A DNA stretch of 64,000 bases from Theobroma cacao (GCF_000208745.1 NC_030855.1:21330889-21394888); one strand, 5' to 3'. Positions 1 through 14,656 are shown, numbered from the stretch's first letter. A program made the numbers and translations. Notes: generated by a model from the sequence alone, not told the origin.

Positions 1-1798
1 CTTTTAAGCAAAGGGTTCAAGACAACCAGACGATTTTTGTGTGACAGATTTGGAGTTCAACTGTTTTGGCATGACATAGTTAGAGAAGTAATATACTTTG
101 TGATATTCTAATTGCTCACTTAATTTTAATTATTACCAAACGCATGATATAAGAAACATAATCAGTATTACCAAACAATTAATTACTCCTAAAAGGTACA
201 ATTACATAAGTAATTGGTTTTCAAGTAAAGTTAGTTCAAATTTTTACAAACTTGAGGATAACGTTTGATAGCAGCAACTCATTTTGACTTAATCCAAAAG
301 TGCTAACATAAATGCTTTAAAGGACATTAGATGTCTATACTTAGCTTTATTGTTCATATAATTATCCTACACGTTACTTATGGAATTTTTTTACGTTTAG
401 TAACGGATTAAAAGGTTGACAATTATTTCATGAAACTATCTTTATAAAAATTAATGAACAATTAATTTATTAAATAGAGATGCGGTAATCATTTAATTTG
501 TTTGTGAAATTTAAAAACTCAACAGTTAGAATAGAGAAAAAAAAAGGGTTCTTGTGAATATTTCTCCACCAGGCACATGCAATTTTTCTATTTTTTCCAA
601 ATTAATTATGAAATATTTTAATGGAAAAATAACAAAAAAAAAAGTTGTGGTTCTCGCTTATGTTATTATATAGATGCAGTAATTTGCCAATATAACATGA
701 GAGGGATCTCGATATTTTTACCTCAAATGACTTCAACAAATTAAACAAGATTTGCTGGTATAGTCCATCATGTCCATGCTTGGACTTCAATTGACTTAAT
801 GTTAATTATGGCAATGGATCACCTACATTGCCTATCCTCATTGGCATTCTATATATATACAGATTCATTTAATATGATCCCTTTCCTAAACAATTCATTT
901 CTTCTTTTTCAGATTAACATTTGACAGAGCTATTCCTCGTTAATTATATATATATATTATGTACATATAAAATATTAATCTGTCAACTTAACATCAGATT
1001 CTTTTAGTTAGAAAAATAAAATATAGTAGCATGTTTCATCCATAAATTCATGAGTTGAAATTGTATGGAGTTTTACAAAAATTGGGCACTACAAGAAGTC
1101 AAGAATTAATGAAGAATACCTAATTTTGAGCTCTGCCACTAAATTTATGAAAGAGCACCTAATTTTTGATGCAACTTAACTTCACTTGAAAATGTAAGGA
1201 AAATGATGAGGCCATGAGGCGTCCATGACCACAAAATTTTCTTTTCTGACTTAACATCTTCTCTCTAAAAGTATCTCTAGTAACATGATCTCGATTGTCA
1301 AATTGCTATAATGTCGTATCAATTTTTGGTAATGTTGATTCTCAATGCAAATCCAATGCTTATCCTGTTTCTGTTCCATGTCATTTTTGGATGATAGAGA
1401 ACTCCGCACAGAAGCACAGTGTGGTCGATATTCGCCATACTTCCACATGCTTTTCATGTCCTCTTTATATTCTTTTTGTTCTTTAAAAACAAATATTGAA
1501 TGCGTTTTTGGAGTGTGAGAATTGATATCAGAGGTGGGGTTGTGGATTTTAATAAGGAATTTACTGCAAAAACTATTGCAAATAGTACTTGCTTATAAAT
1601 CCCCAACATGACTATTGCTTGTCACGTTAATTTTTATTACCTTTTTTTTTTGTGTACCTTATAGTTTTTATGCTTTTTCTTGCTTTCCAAACAGCTCAGA
1701 GTTGTCGGTGCCATGTTAGGGCTTTCCTTAGGTATTGTGATGGAGGTTAAAAAAAATGTAGAGAAAAATGCTCAATTTCTACTTCAAAGGACTGTGTC
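1..1798. other. AT-rich intergenic DNA, no gene seen
   Basis: Only short open frames with no recognisable motif occur here. There are A/T homopolymer runs and a short TA repeat near 947-958. I see no RNA gene or transposon boundary. Confidence 0.6.
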
Positions 1799-1801
1799 TT
1801 A

Positions 1802-2211
1802 GTGCATGTTTGGCCTAATTTTTTTTCAACTTATCTATTTCTTAAAAGCAAAAATCAGGTCAAACATAATTTTTTGAGAAGCTTTTAAAAAAAAAGTAAC
1901 TTTTTTTTTAAAAACAAAATTTAAAAAAAAAAGAGTTTAAAAAAAAGCTCCAAAGAGGAGCTTTTTCTTCTCTTCTTTTAAAAATACAAGAAAATTTTTA
2001 TTTTTGTTTCAAAAATATCCTCATTTGTTAAAAATAATTATAATATTATCTTATAAAAAAATACCTTTTATGATAATTTTAACAAAAATTATAAAAAAGA
2101 ATTTATAAAAAAAAATTTACCAAACAATTTTAGCTTAATTTTAAAAGTTATTATTTTTCATAAGAACTTCATAATAACTTTTAAGTTAGAAAAGAGTCAG
2201 GCCAAACAGGC
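1802..2211. mobile_element. Tourist-like MITE, 410 bp, TTA target duplication
   Basis: The ends form imperfect inverted repeats built around TGTTTGGCC: GTGCATGTTTGGCC at the left, and GCCTGTTTGGCC when the right end is read in reverse complement. The trinucleotide TTA lies directly outside both ends (1799-1801 and 2212-2214), which is the target-site signature of PIF/Harbinger (Tourist) elements. The interior is A/T-rich and non-coding, with a small AGCTCC...GGAGCT hairpin near 1947-1963. The family is inferred from size, TSD and ends. A degenerate hAT MITE is the alternative. Confidence 0.6.
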
Positions 2212-2214
2212 TTA

Positions 2215-3113
2215 CTACTATGGAAACTATTTTCATTAAAGGTCTCAAACACATGCATTGCATTGAGATTGTTGCAAAATTATGAATCAGCCAGGGAAGA
2301 AATACTTGATTATTTCACAGACAACGTTTTAGTCATGATTTTAATTTAGATTTTACATCTAATAAGGAATTGGGATTCCTGTCTTTGACTAAAATTCCAT
2401 TTCTATTTTCTTTTAAAAATTCCTCATTTGAAGGTCAATCTGTTTGTGGGTTTTCTTGGCTGGCTTTGAAAAAATTATAGCTAGCTGCCATAATTTGATC
2501 AGTGATTCCCTTTGGTTTCTCAATTCTCCATTAAAATCTTTCATAATTAATTTGAATACCTATAATTTAAGTTTCAAAAGGAAAGGAAAGGAAAGGAAAA
2601 GAAAGAGGTAAAGGCAGCTCAAAGAAATATCATGATTGTTATAAGGGAAAAAAAATAAAATAAAAGGTCAAAACATACCACATTACAAAAATGACAAGTC
2701 AAATTGATCATAATCCAATTTCTTCCAGCAACCAAACGTTGGTCCCCCCTTCTTACCTACACAAAATTGAATTGATGGCCAAATCTTGGAACCACAATGA
2801 GAGGCTATTGACCAAATTGAATGGGATTGAACAGTCATCCCCACCATGTCCGAGACTATCTAACATCCCTAATTGAATTCCCTCGCACACACGCACATTG
2901 AAAAGGAAAAGTAGATAATAATAAAAGAAAAAAAATTAATAGTATAAAGGAAAAAGGAATAGGAGTTGGCAGTTGCCACCAAGAAAGAGAGAGCAAATAA
3001 ATGTAGACAGATGGATTCCCACATCCCACCACCGTCCCCTTCTCATCTTTCGGTACTCTTTTTTTTTTTTTCATCTCCTCCATTATTGCTTTGCTTCCAT
3101 GATCACACAATGG
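2215..3113. other. Intergenic DNA with a GGAAA microsatellite
   Basis: A short (GGAAA)n repeat lies at about 2578-2606. The open frames at 2691-2876 (+) and 2856-3155 (-) are low in information content, have no domain and are not believed to be genes. Confidence 0.5.
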
Positions 3114-4323
3114 TAAAGGTGAGTAAATAAATAGATTGGGTGGTTTGGTCATCAAATAGACTAAACATTTTTAAAAAACCAACTAAAACCGATCAAATAT
3201 CAAAGAAGACTAAACCGACTAAATATATAATTTGTTTGATCAGTTTGGTTTTGGACCAATAAATCAAAATTTTATATTTTTTTATAAATTATAATATTAA
3301 ATTTTATAAACTTAATCCATAATTATAAAATATACAAATTATGTATAAATTAAATATATGTAAATATAATATATTACTTTATTATATATATAAAATTAAT
3401 GACACAACTTATACGTTATAATATTTTAATTTTTATATCAAAGTTTATATAAATAATAATTAATTATAAATAATATGTTATAAAAATTAAGACGATAACT
3501 AATAAAATTATTAAGTGTAATAATATAAATAAAGTCTATTATAAGTCACAGTAATATTTATGTATCAATTAAATATATATATATATATATACGTATAATA
3601 TATTACTTTATTATGTATATATGAAATTAATGGCACAATTTATATGTTATAATGTTTTATATCAAAGTTTGTATAATAATAATTAATTATAAACAATATG
3701 TTATAAAAACTAAGGTGATAATTAATAAGGTTATTAAGTATAATCATATAAATTAAGTTTATTATAAGTTATAGTAATGCTTATATATAAATTAAATATA
3801 TATTATTTATACAATTATATATATATATTCATAATATTTTATATTACAAACTATTACCAAGGTATAATAATTACAATATATTAATATATAGGATATTTAC
3901 TATCATATATTATAATATTAACATGTAACTTATATCATTTAAAATATATAACTTGTAATTTAATATTAATACAAATTTATAAATAAATATATAACTAAAA
4001 TTAAATTACTATGATTATGATTTATATACGTAGATATAATAAACTAATATATTTTAAATATATCATTAATTAAGTTTACCATCAATTCTTCTTAATATAT
4101 ATAAAAAATTATATATATCAATATATAAACAATTAGTTTGGATTTTTGAGTAAATTGGTCAAAAAATTTTAAAATCGAGAACCAATTAAAAAACTAATTA
4201 GATCAAACATTTTGAACCGATTGATCCAAATTGATCCAATGAATCAATTAGACTGAACTGTTTTATCTAAATCACATTTGATTTGGATAAATAATTGATT
4301 TGATTTGATTTTACTCATCCCTA
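3114..4323. mobile_element. hAT-like non-autonomous element, about 1.2 kb
   Basis: The left end TAAAGGTGAGTAAA and the reverse complement of the right end, TAGGGATGAGTAAA, are terminal inverted repeats of the TAGGGRTGA type common in plant hAT MITEs. The flanking octamers cacaatgg and accaatcg match at 5 of 8 positions, as expected of an old 8-bp target duplication. Subterminal stretches rich in GGTTTGG and CCGATTGATCC repeat near both ends. The interior is extremely A/T-rich, contains a tandem duplication and encodes nothing. Confidence 0.6.
3339..3800. repeat. Two-copy tandem duplication, period about 220 bp, inside the hAT-like element
   Basis: Copies start at about 3339 and 3558, each with ttatgtat(a/c)aattaaatat, then a shared tattactttatta block, then ...attataa(a/g)taatatgttataaaa. 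A third partial start lies at 3781. The spacing of the tattactttatta blocks is about 229 bp because a TA run has expanded in copy 2 (about 3573-3590). Confidence 0.7.
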
Positions 4324-7300
4324 ACCAATCGCCATAGGTTTCCCTTGATAACAAAAAGCAACACTGAAACATGTACATCAAGAACACACACAAAGCAAAG
4401 CACAATTTGTAGATAAGGAGGGATCAGCTGAGTGCATGATTAGTCCTATCAAATATATGTTTATACATCATTGTGCTGTCAAGAACTCAACCTAATTATA
4501 ACTATATTGTATACATGTATAGTGTAGGTAGTACTGATTAATAAAGATTGTGGATTCTGATATAGAATTTAATGAGTAAGATCATGATAATATGCAAAAG
4601 TAGTTTGAAACAGAGTATAAACTGGGAGTGTTTGCATTGCCTAGAAGATACAAACAAAAGCAAGTTAGACCAATGCAGATTTCCCAGAAGTTTCAAATGG
4701 GATTCCTAGAAAACGCAGCCTTTTACCTTTAAAAGTAGACTTGTAGGGTTGTATCAACAAAAAAGCCAGTAGCCACTAGCCAGCCACTCTTACTTTCTTT
4801 TTATAATATCTTTCAAAGGTAGGTTTTATATGCCAACCACTGGGAGATCCCATGATGATTTAAAAAGCTTTCAAATGTGGGAACCACCAACTGTGGGGGA
4901 GAGAAAAAAAAAAAAATAGGAAGAAGAGAAAAGGTGCACTCTCTCGTACACCCTTTTTGGGGTTTGCTTAATTTGCAGCATATTTGGATTATTTTATTTT
5001 AGTTTTTCTTCTTCTCCTTAGTACTTGTGCTTTTAAATTTTCTAATGAAAATGTAATCTTGTAAACATGAGATGAAGCAGATCATTCCTTTAGTACAAGC
5101 CTGTGGGTGCCTTTTAAAGTGGGTGGCCAAATGATAGTAAAATGGAAAAAAAAAAAAGAAAAAGAAAAGAAAAAAAATCACTGATAAAGTGCTAATGCTT
5201 TTCTAGTGAGGCAGAAAAGGTTCTAACATGGGTCCCTCCAAAAACCTTAATTTTAGGACATGTGCTTTAGAGTTGTGATTACTGACCTACTTCAAGGAAA
5301 AGAAAAAAATAATACCCAATTAGAGTAAAATTAGGTTTGTCATTGAGACCAAATGATTTGACACCACCTTAGCATGCTTTTCTAATGCAAGTTTTACCCT
5401 TAAATATAATAAGTTCCAAGTGGTCATTGGTTTCACATGAACTTTCCTTAGCCAACTGATTACTTAACAATTATGTATGTTGTTGATTAGTGCGAAACTT
5501 ACCCCAAAATAATCAGCTTGAATTTGCCTTTTGGTTTCACACAAAACATGAGTATCCAAGAGAGAGAGATCATGCACCTAATGATGCAATTAAGTTGTTT
5601 TTCCCTGTTTCCTTTCTGTCACCCACCTTTGATAAGATTTATGTGGAGATATTAAAAGTTTTGGTTCCAAGAAACAACGAAACCCTTTTGTGGGGACAAA
5701 CTTCATTGGATGTTGCTGCAATTTGTGACAATGAATTTTGCCAAGATGTTTATCTATAATTTACTTGGAATAAATGAAAGGTGGAAAAAAAGAAACCAAT
5801 TAATTCCCCATTGTTGCATTTCTTTGAAGGCATTTCTCTCTCTTTATTTGGGGGCAAAAAGGGAGGGGTTATTGGTAGGATATTATTGAGTTCAGGGCCT
5901 ATATTACTTGGTAGGATATTATTGAGTTCAGGGCCTATATTACTCTCATCCTGCCACCAATTCTACAACGATGGTGCCTGACTACTATGCCTTGTTAAAA
6001 ACTTAAAACATGTACTTTTGAGAAGAAAAAAATCATTAATTTTTGCAGGCGGTTCAGTATCTCATAACGGGTGAACAATAATTTTCCGTTTTGAAAATTG
6101 TTTTCAGTCCTCGCTGGATTGTCCTTTCTGACAAACGCCCAATATGCAAGGGCATTCATTATTCAACATACAAGTACATGGTATCTTATTTGGATTATTC
6201 AAAAGGAAATTAAATCTAGAACTGGTGACGAAAGTAAATACCACTTCACCCCCACTGTATAGTTGTACCAACCCCATGTGGCAAATCCCAGCAGTAGTTT
6301 TTCTTTTTTACAGATACAGGCAAAAATAATCGCCCAAAGGGAACCGCCAGGGAAAAGAAATTGGAATACAAAGACTCCAACAATCGGGGGTAATGCTGAT
6401 GTTGAAATTTCTTGGCCTTTTTTAGTTGGAAAATTAAGTTCCGGGGGGCCATCATTTGTGAAGTTGCCTTGAAACAACACCGAGTTGCAAATTTTGTCTA
6501 AACAAAATAATTGAGCTAACCCATATCAATGTTATTTCTTCTTACTTCTCAAGATCACATGGACAAAGAAAATGATGAGACATGGCTTGAGCAAGCAAAA
6601 AACCTTTCATTTTCTTTCCTTTCTTTTCATCGAGGAGAGAAATTGCTCTCAACCTTTTGCAAGCGACTGACGCGTAGCATATAGGGGTAGAGCCCGCAAC
6701 GTCGGCTTTGGGTGATGGCGCTAGCCATAGCTATTCCTTCCGTATTCCATCAACTTTTTGATAAAAATTTCATTCATGCATTATACATGGATTTTATGTA
6801 CATTGACAAACAAAAGGATCCCAGTTAAAATCAATAATTTTCGACCACGCAAAGGGACCAATAAATTAGAGAACCGTCCCCCTAGCCCTAAGCGATGCTG
6901 ATGGATTTCACGTCGTTTTCTTGAGAATTTCTCTTTTGGAGGCTGCTACGAAAATATATCTATTTTTTTCTTCTTTTTTGGAGTGTGTCCTATAGACCTT
7001 TAGTGTTGTCATTAGTCACGTACTTTATCAAAATTAATGTTACCCCATTGTGGACCAATTGTCCAGCCTTTCAATCGTTTAATGATGTGGATGGATAGTG
7101 GTCTATGTCTTGTTTGAAGTTGAAAACAAATTTTTAGATTAAAGGTGGGTACTTCTTTGGCTTTACTCATAAATAAATATGTGTGTATATATCTCTGTCT
7201 TTTCGTTATGATCATGAAAACCCTACAAGAAAATGAAACCCTAGCTAGATGTAAGATATACAGTTGGTTTTTTCTTCTTCTTTCTTTTTTTTTTTTCTCT

Positions 7301-10300
7301 AAATTCATTATTACCTGAATTTGGGGGTCATTTTCTTTGACTAATTATTATAAGCTCTCTAACGATATATATAAATTTCAGAGCTGTTTGAATTTGTATA
7401 AATAATCTGCCTAACATGTCTATTTATTCTACTATGCAACCCTAAACATGGCTTGAAGTCTACGTAATCCATCTTGCCAACAAAAACAAAAAAAAGTTTT
7501 CTTCTAAAAAAACCTTATAAATTGCATAACGAAATTAACTTAATTTCTCCTTTGGTAGCCCATAAAGGACCAAACTTAAATTTCCACACGCTACAACCTA
7601 TTAATTCCTAGTCCATACATTAAAAGCACTGTGGCACGAGTCACCAAATTAAGCAGGAAGACAATTTGTTGATAACCTCGAAGATTAAACGAAAGCTAAA
7701 ACTGATTAGACTGGACAAGTCTCAGTTCTGAATGTTTCTTGGAGTTTAATGAGGCAAGGGTCAGTGTTGATAGGGATCTGAATATTATTTCTTGAAAGTG
7801 ACCAAAGGAATTTTTGGCAGCTAATTTTCTTGTTTTTTTTTCGGCACCATGAACGGTACACCTTAGCTAGTTAGCCGTCCTTGTTGGGACACGTTATTGA
7901 ATTTGATCAGTGAGTGAACGAAGTAAAATTTCTGTACAATTTTGAATGAAACTTTTAAGTTCTTATCCGAAAGGACAAAATAGAAAAAAAAAATAAAGTT
8001 TCTTTTTCGAGCCATATATCATCACAAAAACCGAATTTTCAAGCAAGCATCAATTCATCACAACCTGGTAGTGGTAGATAGATGTATCAATTTCTTGCGA
8101 TTTCTCCTTCCCTTTACTCCACAATCGACATAAACGTGAAAGTATTGAAGAATCATTTAATGCCATCCGCACAAATAGCACTTAATTTTTGGCTTTTGAC
8201 GTGCAGCAAGTAGCAAGGTATATCCAAAAAACAAGTTGTACTCAATAAATTTGTACCTTATTATAGCGCTTTCCACATTGTCATGCACGAAAGAATCGAA
8301 AGAAATGATAAATACAATATTTAAGTGAAATCAATGTTATCTATCACTAATGAAAGCAGATTAAACGGATTGTGATCGCACCCATCACGTCTAACGTAAA
8401 ATAATTTATCTTCTGAAGGCTGCTAGAGTAATATGATGGCTACATTTGCAAGTAATGTGCCATTAGTCACCTCTTTTGACCCTAATCTTGATACGCAAGT
8501 ATGGGTTTAATCATCTACACATGCTTTCTCTTTTTAGTTTTTATCAATGCTGGGTTAGTGGTTTTCATTTCTTGGAAGCTGAGGCAAGAATCAAGCGAAC
8601 CATACAAGTCAAAAATACATATAAATTAGTGATCAAAAATAGAAGTTAGGTAGCTTATCTGGATCACGAGATAATTAACATCATTAGGATCTGTCTTTAT
8701 CATTGAAACCATAGAATGTCACCTAAATGTTTCATAAAGTATATGTTGTAAATATTGAATTGGTCTCCTTTTGACTAAATTCTAAGCAAAAGATAATCTT
8801 TTGCTGATGCCCTAAACAGATTTTATTAAGATTCCCCAAGCTAGGTGATCACCTCGATCCGTTTGCTATGCCAACATCTTTTGTTAAAGAAGCCGAAGAA
8901 ACAAATTAATTGTAACTAATTATTTAGTTGAATATTGTACTTGAATCAAAGGGATTTCTTATCTAGTGAAGAGAAATGAAAATTTGATGAGCTGAGAAAA
9001 ACAAAGCATGCACTGTTTGTTGAAAGGAAAACCTTGTTGCGGGGTTACCGGAATAGACTACCATTTCTATGGTAGACTTTGTTTTACCAGTACGACAATA
9101 TGCAAAATCACTTTCGAAGAAGGCCTTATTGTCAAAATTAGACCAACCCATCTCCTGCATGTTTCAGTAGAATTTTAGGGGATTCTATATAATAGGTATA
9201 AAGATGGAGTATTTGCTATTAATAGAGAGTGCTTAGACTTAGTCAATAAAAATTTTCAGCCTATATTGGTTCTGGAAATATGGCCTTAACGAATTAGTAG
9301 GTAGCAAAGCTACCACTAGACTCAATTTGACGGGAACGAGTATTTATCATCCACCAATAGTCAGTGAGTTACATCAATATATACATATGCCAGCCAGTCT
9401 TTGCTGTATGCTCCAATTGATCTTCTGTTTTAGTTCTTTTTGTATGCCCAAATCCCTTGATTAGACAAAGCCTTTCATTTGTTATAAATTTTGTGTGGAA
9501 TTGAAACAGCAATGAAGAATAAATGAATTTAATATTAGAATTTAGATGTTCTGTTGTCAACAAGCCATGATCTCTGTTTATTAGGCATGTAATACTCTCA
9601 CTTTGGAAGCTCCAGCTAGAATAATGAAAACCTAATCACATGCACTGTCATTTGAGTCGGATTGAATTATTTTCTAATAAAAGAAAAACCTTATAATCAC
9701 TACATTTCCTGAGTTGCACATGTTAGTCAATCAATAATTAATTACCCGTTGCGTTTTATTGTTTTATTTAAGATAAGGAGAATGACTAAAATTGAAGAAC
9801 CCAGCTAAATTCTTTTCTTTTCGTTTCTTTTCATTTTCATTTTCAAGAATGTCTGCATTATAAAATCTTTATAAAATCTAATGTGACTCAAATAATTAAT
9901 AATATTATTTGAATTTGTGATTTTCTTTTTGGTCATAAAAGCAGGACAAGGAGGCTGTTAGGAATGCCCTGGCAGAGTGTGTTCTTGTGACTTTTGAATG
10001 ACCAAATCAGGGGTCGACATTTCTACCCAACCTTTTTTTTGGTTCTTAACTGTAGAAAACTACAGAGGTTGGACGTTTCAACAACCCCGTGGTTCATGAG
10101 ATCTTAAAAGTTTTGCGTTAATAGCTTGCACCAATGAACCTGGTAAAAATTAATAAAATCAATGTCAGCTCAATGATACAACACAAAGCAAATTTGGGAA
10201 AATTTATTGCTGAAAATGACCTTAAGTAGGATAAAAAAAAAAAAACTTGTGATAATGGTTAAGTTTCGATATTGATATTCTTCTTGTAATTTTCAACATA

Positions 10301-13300
10301 AAGAGCAGCATGTATATTTGGCCATCAAATTCACAGCAAAAACTATATATATAGTCTATGGGAGTTGCTTTCAGTTCTTGTTTACAAATCAAATCGATCC
10401 ATATATATAATTAAATTAAATTGAAGCTGCGACTTGACCAAAAATCTATAGCGATAATGTTAGATTAATGTAACTTGATTCCTTCAGTAATTAAGAGTTT
10501 TTTTTTCTTGACATATTTAAAAGATACAAGAACAACTCTTCCATTCAATGAAATTAAGAAATTCAATTCTTTTTATTACATTTATTTACGGATGAATTAG
10601 CTATTGATATTTCCTCATGATAAAGAACAAATTATGTTATGATTTGTCTTTTATCCCAACAAAGTTACCTTGAAAATGCAGCCTTTTCAACATCTCTCAT
10701 TGTTCATACATTTCCTCTTTATATATATATATATATAGTGCTTAATTTTCTTATAATTCCAAACCTAATTCTCCCTGTACCATATGCAATTGCAAGACCA
10801 CCTTCTTGTGATTGGTGTTAGAATCCTAAGGAAATGGTCTAAACAACTTTGACTGTTTTATATACTTTTTAACTTATCTTTATCGGTACTAAAAAACATA
10901 TAGCTTTTCTTTTGCTTGTCCCTAATGATCATTAATTAGTATAATATATATTTTATTATGTACCAACCATTCTCATTTGCTAGCAATTGGTTCCACGAAG
11001 GTGCCTACAACTTGAGAACCAAATTGATGAGACAAGAAAAATAAAGTTTAATAATAATCATTAGATTAATTTTTTTAATTAAACAACTTGCCAGAGGGTC
11101 CATAATCATAGTAAAGTTTACTAGGTATACCTCTTTAAACAATTAAGGTTTCTACATGAAATAATGTAGCATTTTGATGAATATGATTTGTCGTGTATGA
11201 TCTTTCACAAGCAAATATGTAATTAAACCTAGTAAATTAAGATGTTTTGTCCCTTGATAACCAAACATTGAATGTTTAAAAATATGCCAACACTTATTGG
11301 CCTTTATAATTTGTGTCAGAGATTAGAATTTCAAAAAAAAAATTTGTGTCAGAGAATATTGATTTTGCTTCAATTTTTATGAATACATGAGCTGATCATA
11401 TAAAATGAAATAATCCCCATTGAAGGCACATGCTTACCTTAAATATTGTTGAGTATGATCCATATATTGCTGTAGTGTGGTGTTGGTGTAGCCCAGCTTT
11501 CAATAAAATAAAGGTAAATTCATAATTGAGAAAAAAAAAATAACATGAAAAATTAAAGTTGACCTAATAAATTTGAATAATATTAATTCAACCAAAGATA
11601 AACTCCACTTCTTCCATTTGTTGATCTTAATTCAAATTGCACCACAATTAGTGATTGATTAAGCTATGGAGAGTGATGAATAAAATGGAAAGTTGACCTA
11701 ATTAATTAATTTGACTGGTCAATGAACCGAAGTTTTTGAAAACAAGAATTAAGTATTTCCTTTTATTCTCTCAATAATGTGGGTACTTGACGTAGTTCTA
11801 GTTGCTTACAACCAAAGAAATAATTTTTTTTAACCAAGTGCCGTACATCAGATAGAATATGTTAATTATTAATAACATTGCCAAGACAAATGAGCATTTT
11901 TCTAATTAGTGTACTTAGTTAATGTTGCAACCAGTCATCAGAATAAATTAATTGGTTAATGCTGAACATCACTGCAACCATATCTTTCAAGACCACGACT
12001 GATGCAAAATCGATAAATAAACATCTTCCCAATCTCTCTTACATCAAAATGAAACACAAATAATAAAATCAGATAATGTACTCGATTTAGGTTTAGGCCG
12101 GTTCAAGCTTTAATTTTAAAGAAATTCGACATATACCACATTAATTCTTTAACTTTATGATTATAATCTTCTTTAGATAATATTATTTTATTCGATTGCT
12201 CGGAAATGATAAAGACATAATAAATATAATAAATTCATGAACAATTATTTTTTTATGATCGAACAATCAAATTGCCAAACATTTTAATATTATTTTTTTT
12301 CTTTTATATATTTTTTGTGGAAGTAGTTAAACATAAGCCCACCAAGGGCAATAAATCAAATGTGAAAGCCGAAGATTGGAATACATGGCATCCTCAATTT
12401 TGTTGGTTTAAGAAGAAAAGACAGGTCCAAAAGATGAGCCAAACGAATTAATCAACCATGAGTATACTCCTCCATTATATTCTTGTGAAGGTATTCTCCA
12501 ATCCAATGTCCATTGTTTCTATGATATCTATATATATAATATATTCCCCCAAATCTCTTTGTGTGGAGGACCACAATGATTGAAAACAAAATTTGAAATG
12601 GATGTTAAGGTTTACCTGTTAATGGGAGCTTTTTGATTTTTTATGGATTGTATGCACTAGGTGGCATATGGACAAGCAAAAATATATGTGACAAGGAATC
12701 AACTCCTCTCATGCATCATCATCAACAAGTAGCCTGTTACGTATTGCACCACTTGCCACCTTCACGATCGTTTTCTAGCCGACTAGTTTGTGAAGAAAAA
12801 AGAAAACCAAAAGAGAAGAGAATATTTCTTATCTTTTTCTTTAATGTTTGATCCCTTATCGTGAGATTTGCATCGAAATTAATAAATTATTGTGATTATG
12901 CACTAGTTTAACGTTTATTTAATGCTTTAATGCTCAAATCCCCTTAATCATAAGCATAATAATTTTCTTTTTTTTTTTTGTTCTCGATTAGAAAAAAAAT
13001 GCCAACAACCCACATGACTCCTTGGATCAGGAAAAACAAAGAGGAAATATATATATATATATATATAGGGAAAAGTGTGAAATGTGAATAACCTAATTAC
13101 CCTAGCTTTTTTGATCTGTTATCTTAGCATGGATGACAACAAAAGGGGGAAAAGACGAAGGGATCTCCTGTCTAGAAATCTAATGTAGAATAGGAATAGG
13201 ATGATACATATCTCATATTATTATTAAATATTAAATGAAATGTGGGTCCTTTTGTTTGTTTCACAACTTTCTCTGTATTTCTGCTGAATAATAATCACAG

Positions 13301-14253
13301 TCGGGTGGCAAGTTCTAGTCGTTTGCAGGGTTTCATGTTGCGTGTGCAACATGCCCTTGGTGAAAAGAACCGTCCAAGGCCAAACCTCCTTTTGACAAAA
13401 GTCTCTAATTAATCTACTAATTTAATCAGTAAGGGGGGAAACGACGAAACGTGCTGTCCACAAGAGTTTTGCTGACAGATCTATACCACCATGTAGCACC
13501 ACTCAAATTCACAAAACTTTTGGATCAACATTATTAATTCAATTAGAAATAAATTTACTTTTCTCAGGCAGATTGAGAGAGATTAAGACCCTTTATATAC
13601 AAATAATTATTAGAAGCTGGAAACCAAGAAAAAAGAGTTGTTTAATAAATGCTGTTGCTTGAATTAAAAGGTTGTGGGTGGGAAGATGATTAAGATAGGG
13701 CACATCACTTGAATTTTGTCGCATTTATGATTTAAGCTCATCCCACATGCTACGGCAGAAATCAAGTACTCCTTGGAAAATGACACATCCCCCATTTCTT
13801 TTATTTATTTGAGTGTATTCTCAATTTGGGTTTTTTTATGGGAAGGGAGTAATTGAAGGAAAACCAGAGAGGTTGAGACTTGAGATCATATTGGAGGCCC
13901 ACGTACTTGTGTATATCTCTCCAGGCATTTGATTGCTGTTTGACTCAATCTGAGCCTTTGGCAGAATTTTGTCAAGTGGACAGACAAGCAAAGCACATGC
14001 ATTATCATCTAGTTTTGAACCAGTCCGTTTTATGAAGAAATATTTTTGAAAACAAAGAGGAAGGGCTGGGGTGGGGGGAGCGGGGGAGGGAGAGACAAAG
14101 TAATTAAGAGCAATGGGACCTGATTCCTGAGATGATGTTAACCTTAAAGTTTTGGTTTTGCCTTGCTGGGTTTTATTTTCATTTTATGATACTTTTGTTT
14201 TTTCTGATTTATTGAGATGCGTTCCCTTGACAAGGATAGACTTTTTATCGAAG
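4324..14253. other. Ten kilobases of intergenic DNA, no supportable gene
   Basis: The longest open frames (5490-5759 +, 6199-6480 -, 7012-7308 -) have no domain, no coding-like composition and no splice partner that continues a protein family. TA microsatellites lie at about 10721-10738 and 13049-13067. I looked for tRNA boxes and for the mature sequences of the common conserved plant miRNAs by eye and saw none. Far-upstream regulatory DNA or an unannotated non-coding RNA cannot be excluded. Confidence 0.5.
5872..5943. repeat. 36-bp perfect tandem duplication
   Basis: The 36-base unit beginning TTGGTAGGATATTATTGAG occurs twice back to back. The + strand open frame here therefore repeats a 12-residue segment, but that frame shows no other sign of being a gene. 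Confidence 0.85.
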
Positions 14254-14656
14254 TTTGAATTTAATCGCAGTTTTGTGGTTTCAGTCCATTTATCTTAATT
14301 TTAATGAGGTTAATTCATGTGTTTTAATTGAAATCCAACTTAAGGACAGTTGATAAGAATATTAAGATTTTTTCTTTTTATTTAAATGAAAACCATTAAT
14401 TTTTTCGATCATGTGACACGTATTAATTTTAGAAATATCATATTTTGTACTTCCTATTAAAAAATAAAAATTTGTTTTGTATTAGCATGTCACTGTAATT
14501 AATAAAAAACCTATAAACGACTAAATTTAATTGTAAAAAAATTTAATATCCACCGTTAACAAAAGTATAGGGATCAAATTCATTAAACTTAAGATAAAAG
14601 GATGACAATGGAAAAATTGAGATAGTTGAGGGGCTAAAATTCAAATTTAAACTGAA
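14254..14656. mobile_element. Foldback (long-TIR) MITE remnant
   Basis: The left arm (agtttgaattt... then atttatcttaattttaatga) pairs imperfectly with the right arm read in reverse (agtttaaatttg... then ttttatcttaagtttaatga). The arms are over 80 bp and cover much of a ~400-bp non-coding A/T-rich unit. This architecture fits Mutator-type foldback MITEs. I did not find a convincing 9-bp target duplication. Confidence 0.45.

Noticed and set aside
3061..3072. Poly(T) tract as a possible retroposon tail
   Set aside because: No coding or SINE-like sequence precedes it and no target duplication was seen.
5490..5981. Two + strand frames of 89 and 66 residues
   Set aside because: The second is produced by a 36-bp tandem duplication; neither shows a domain or coding composition.
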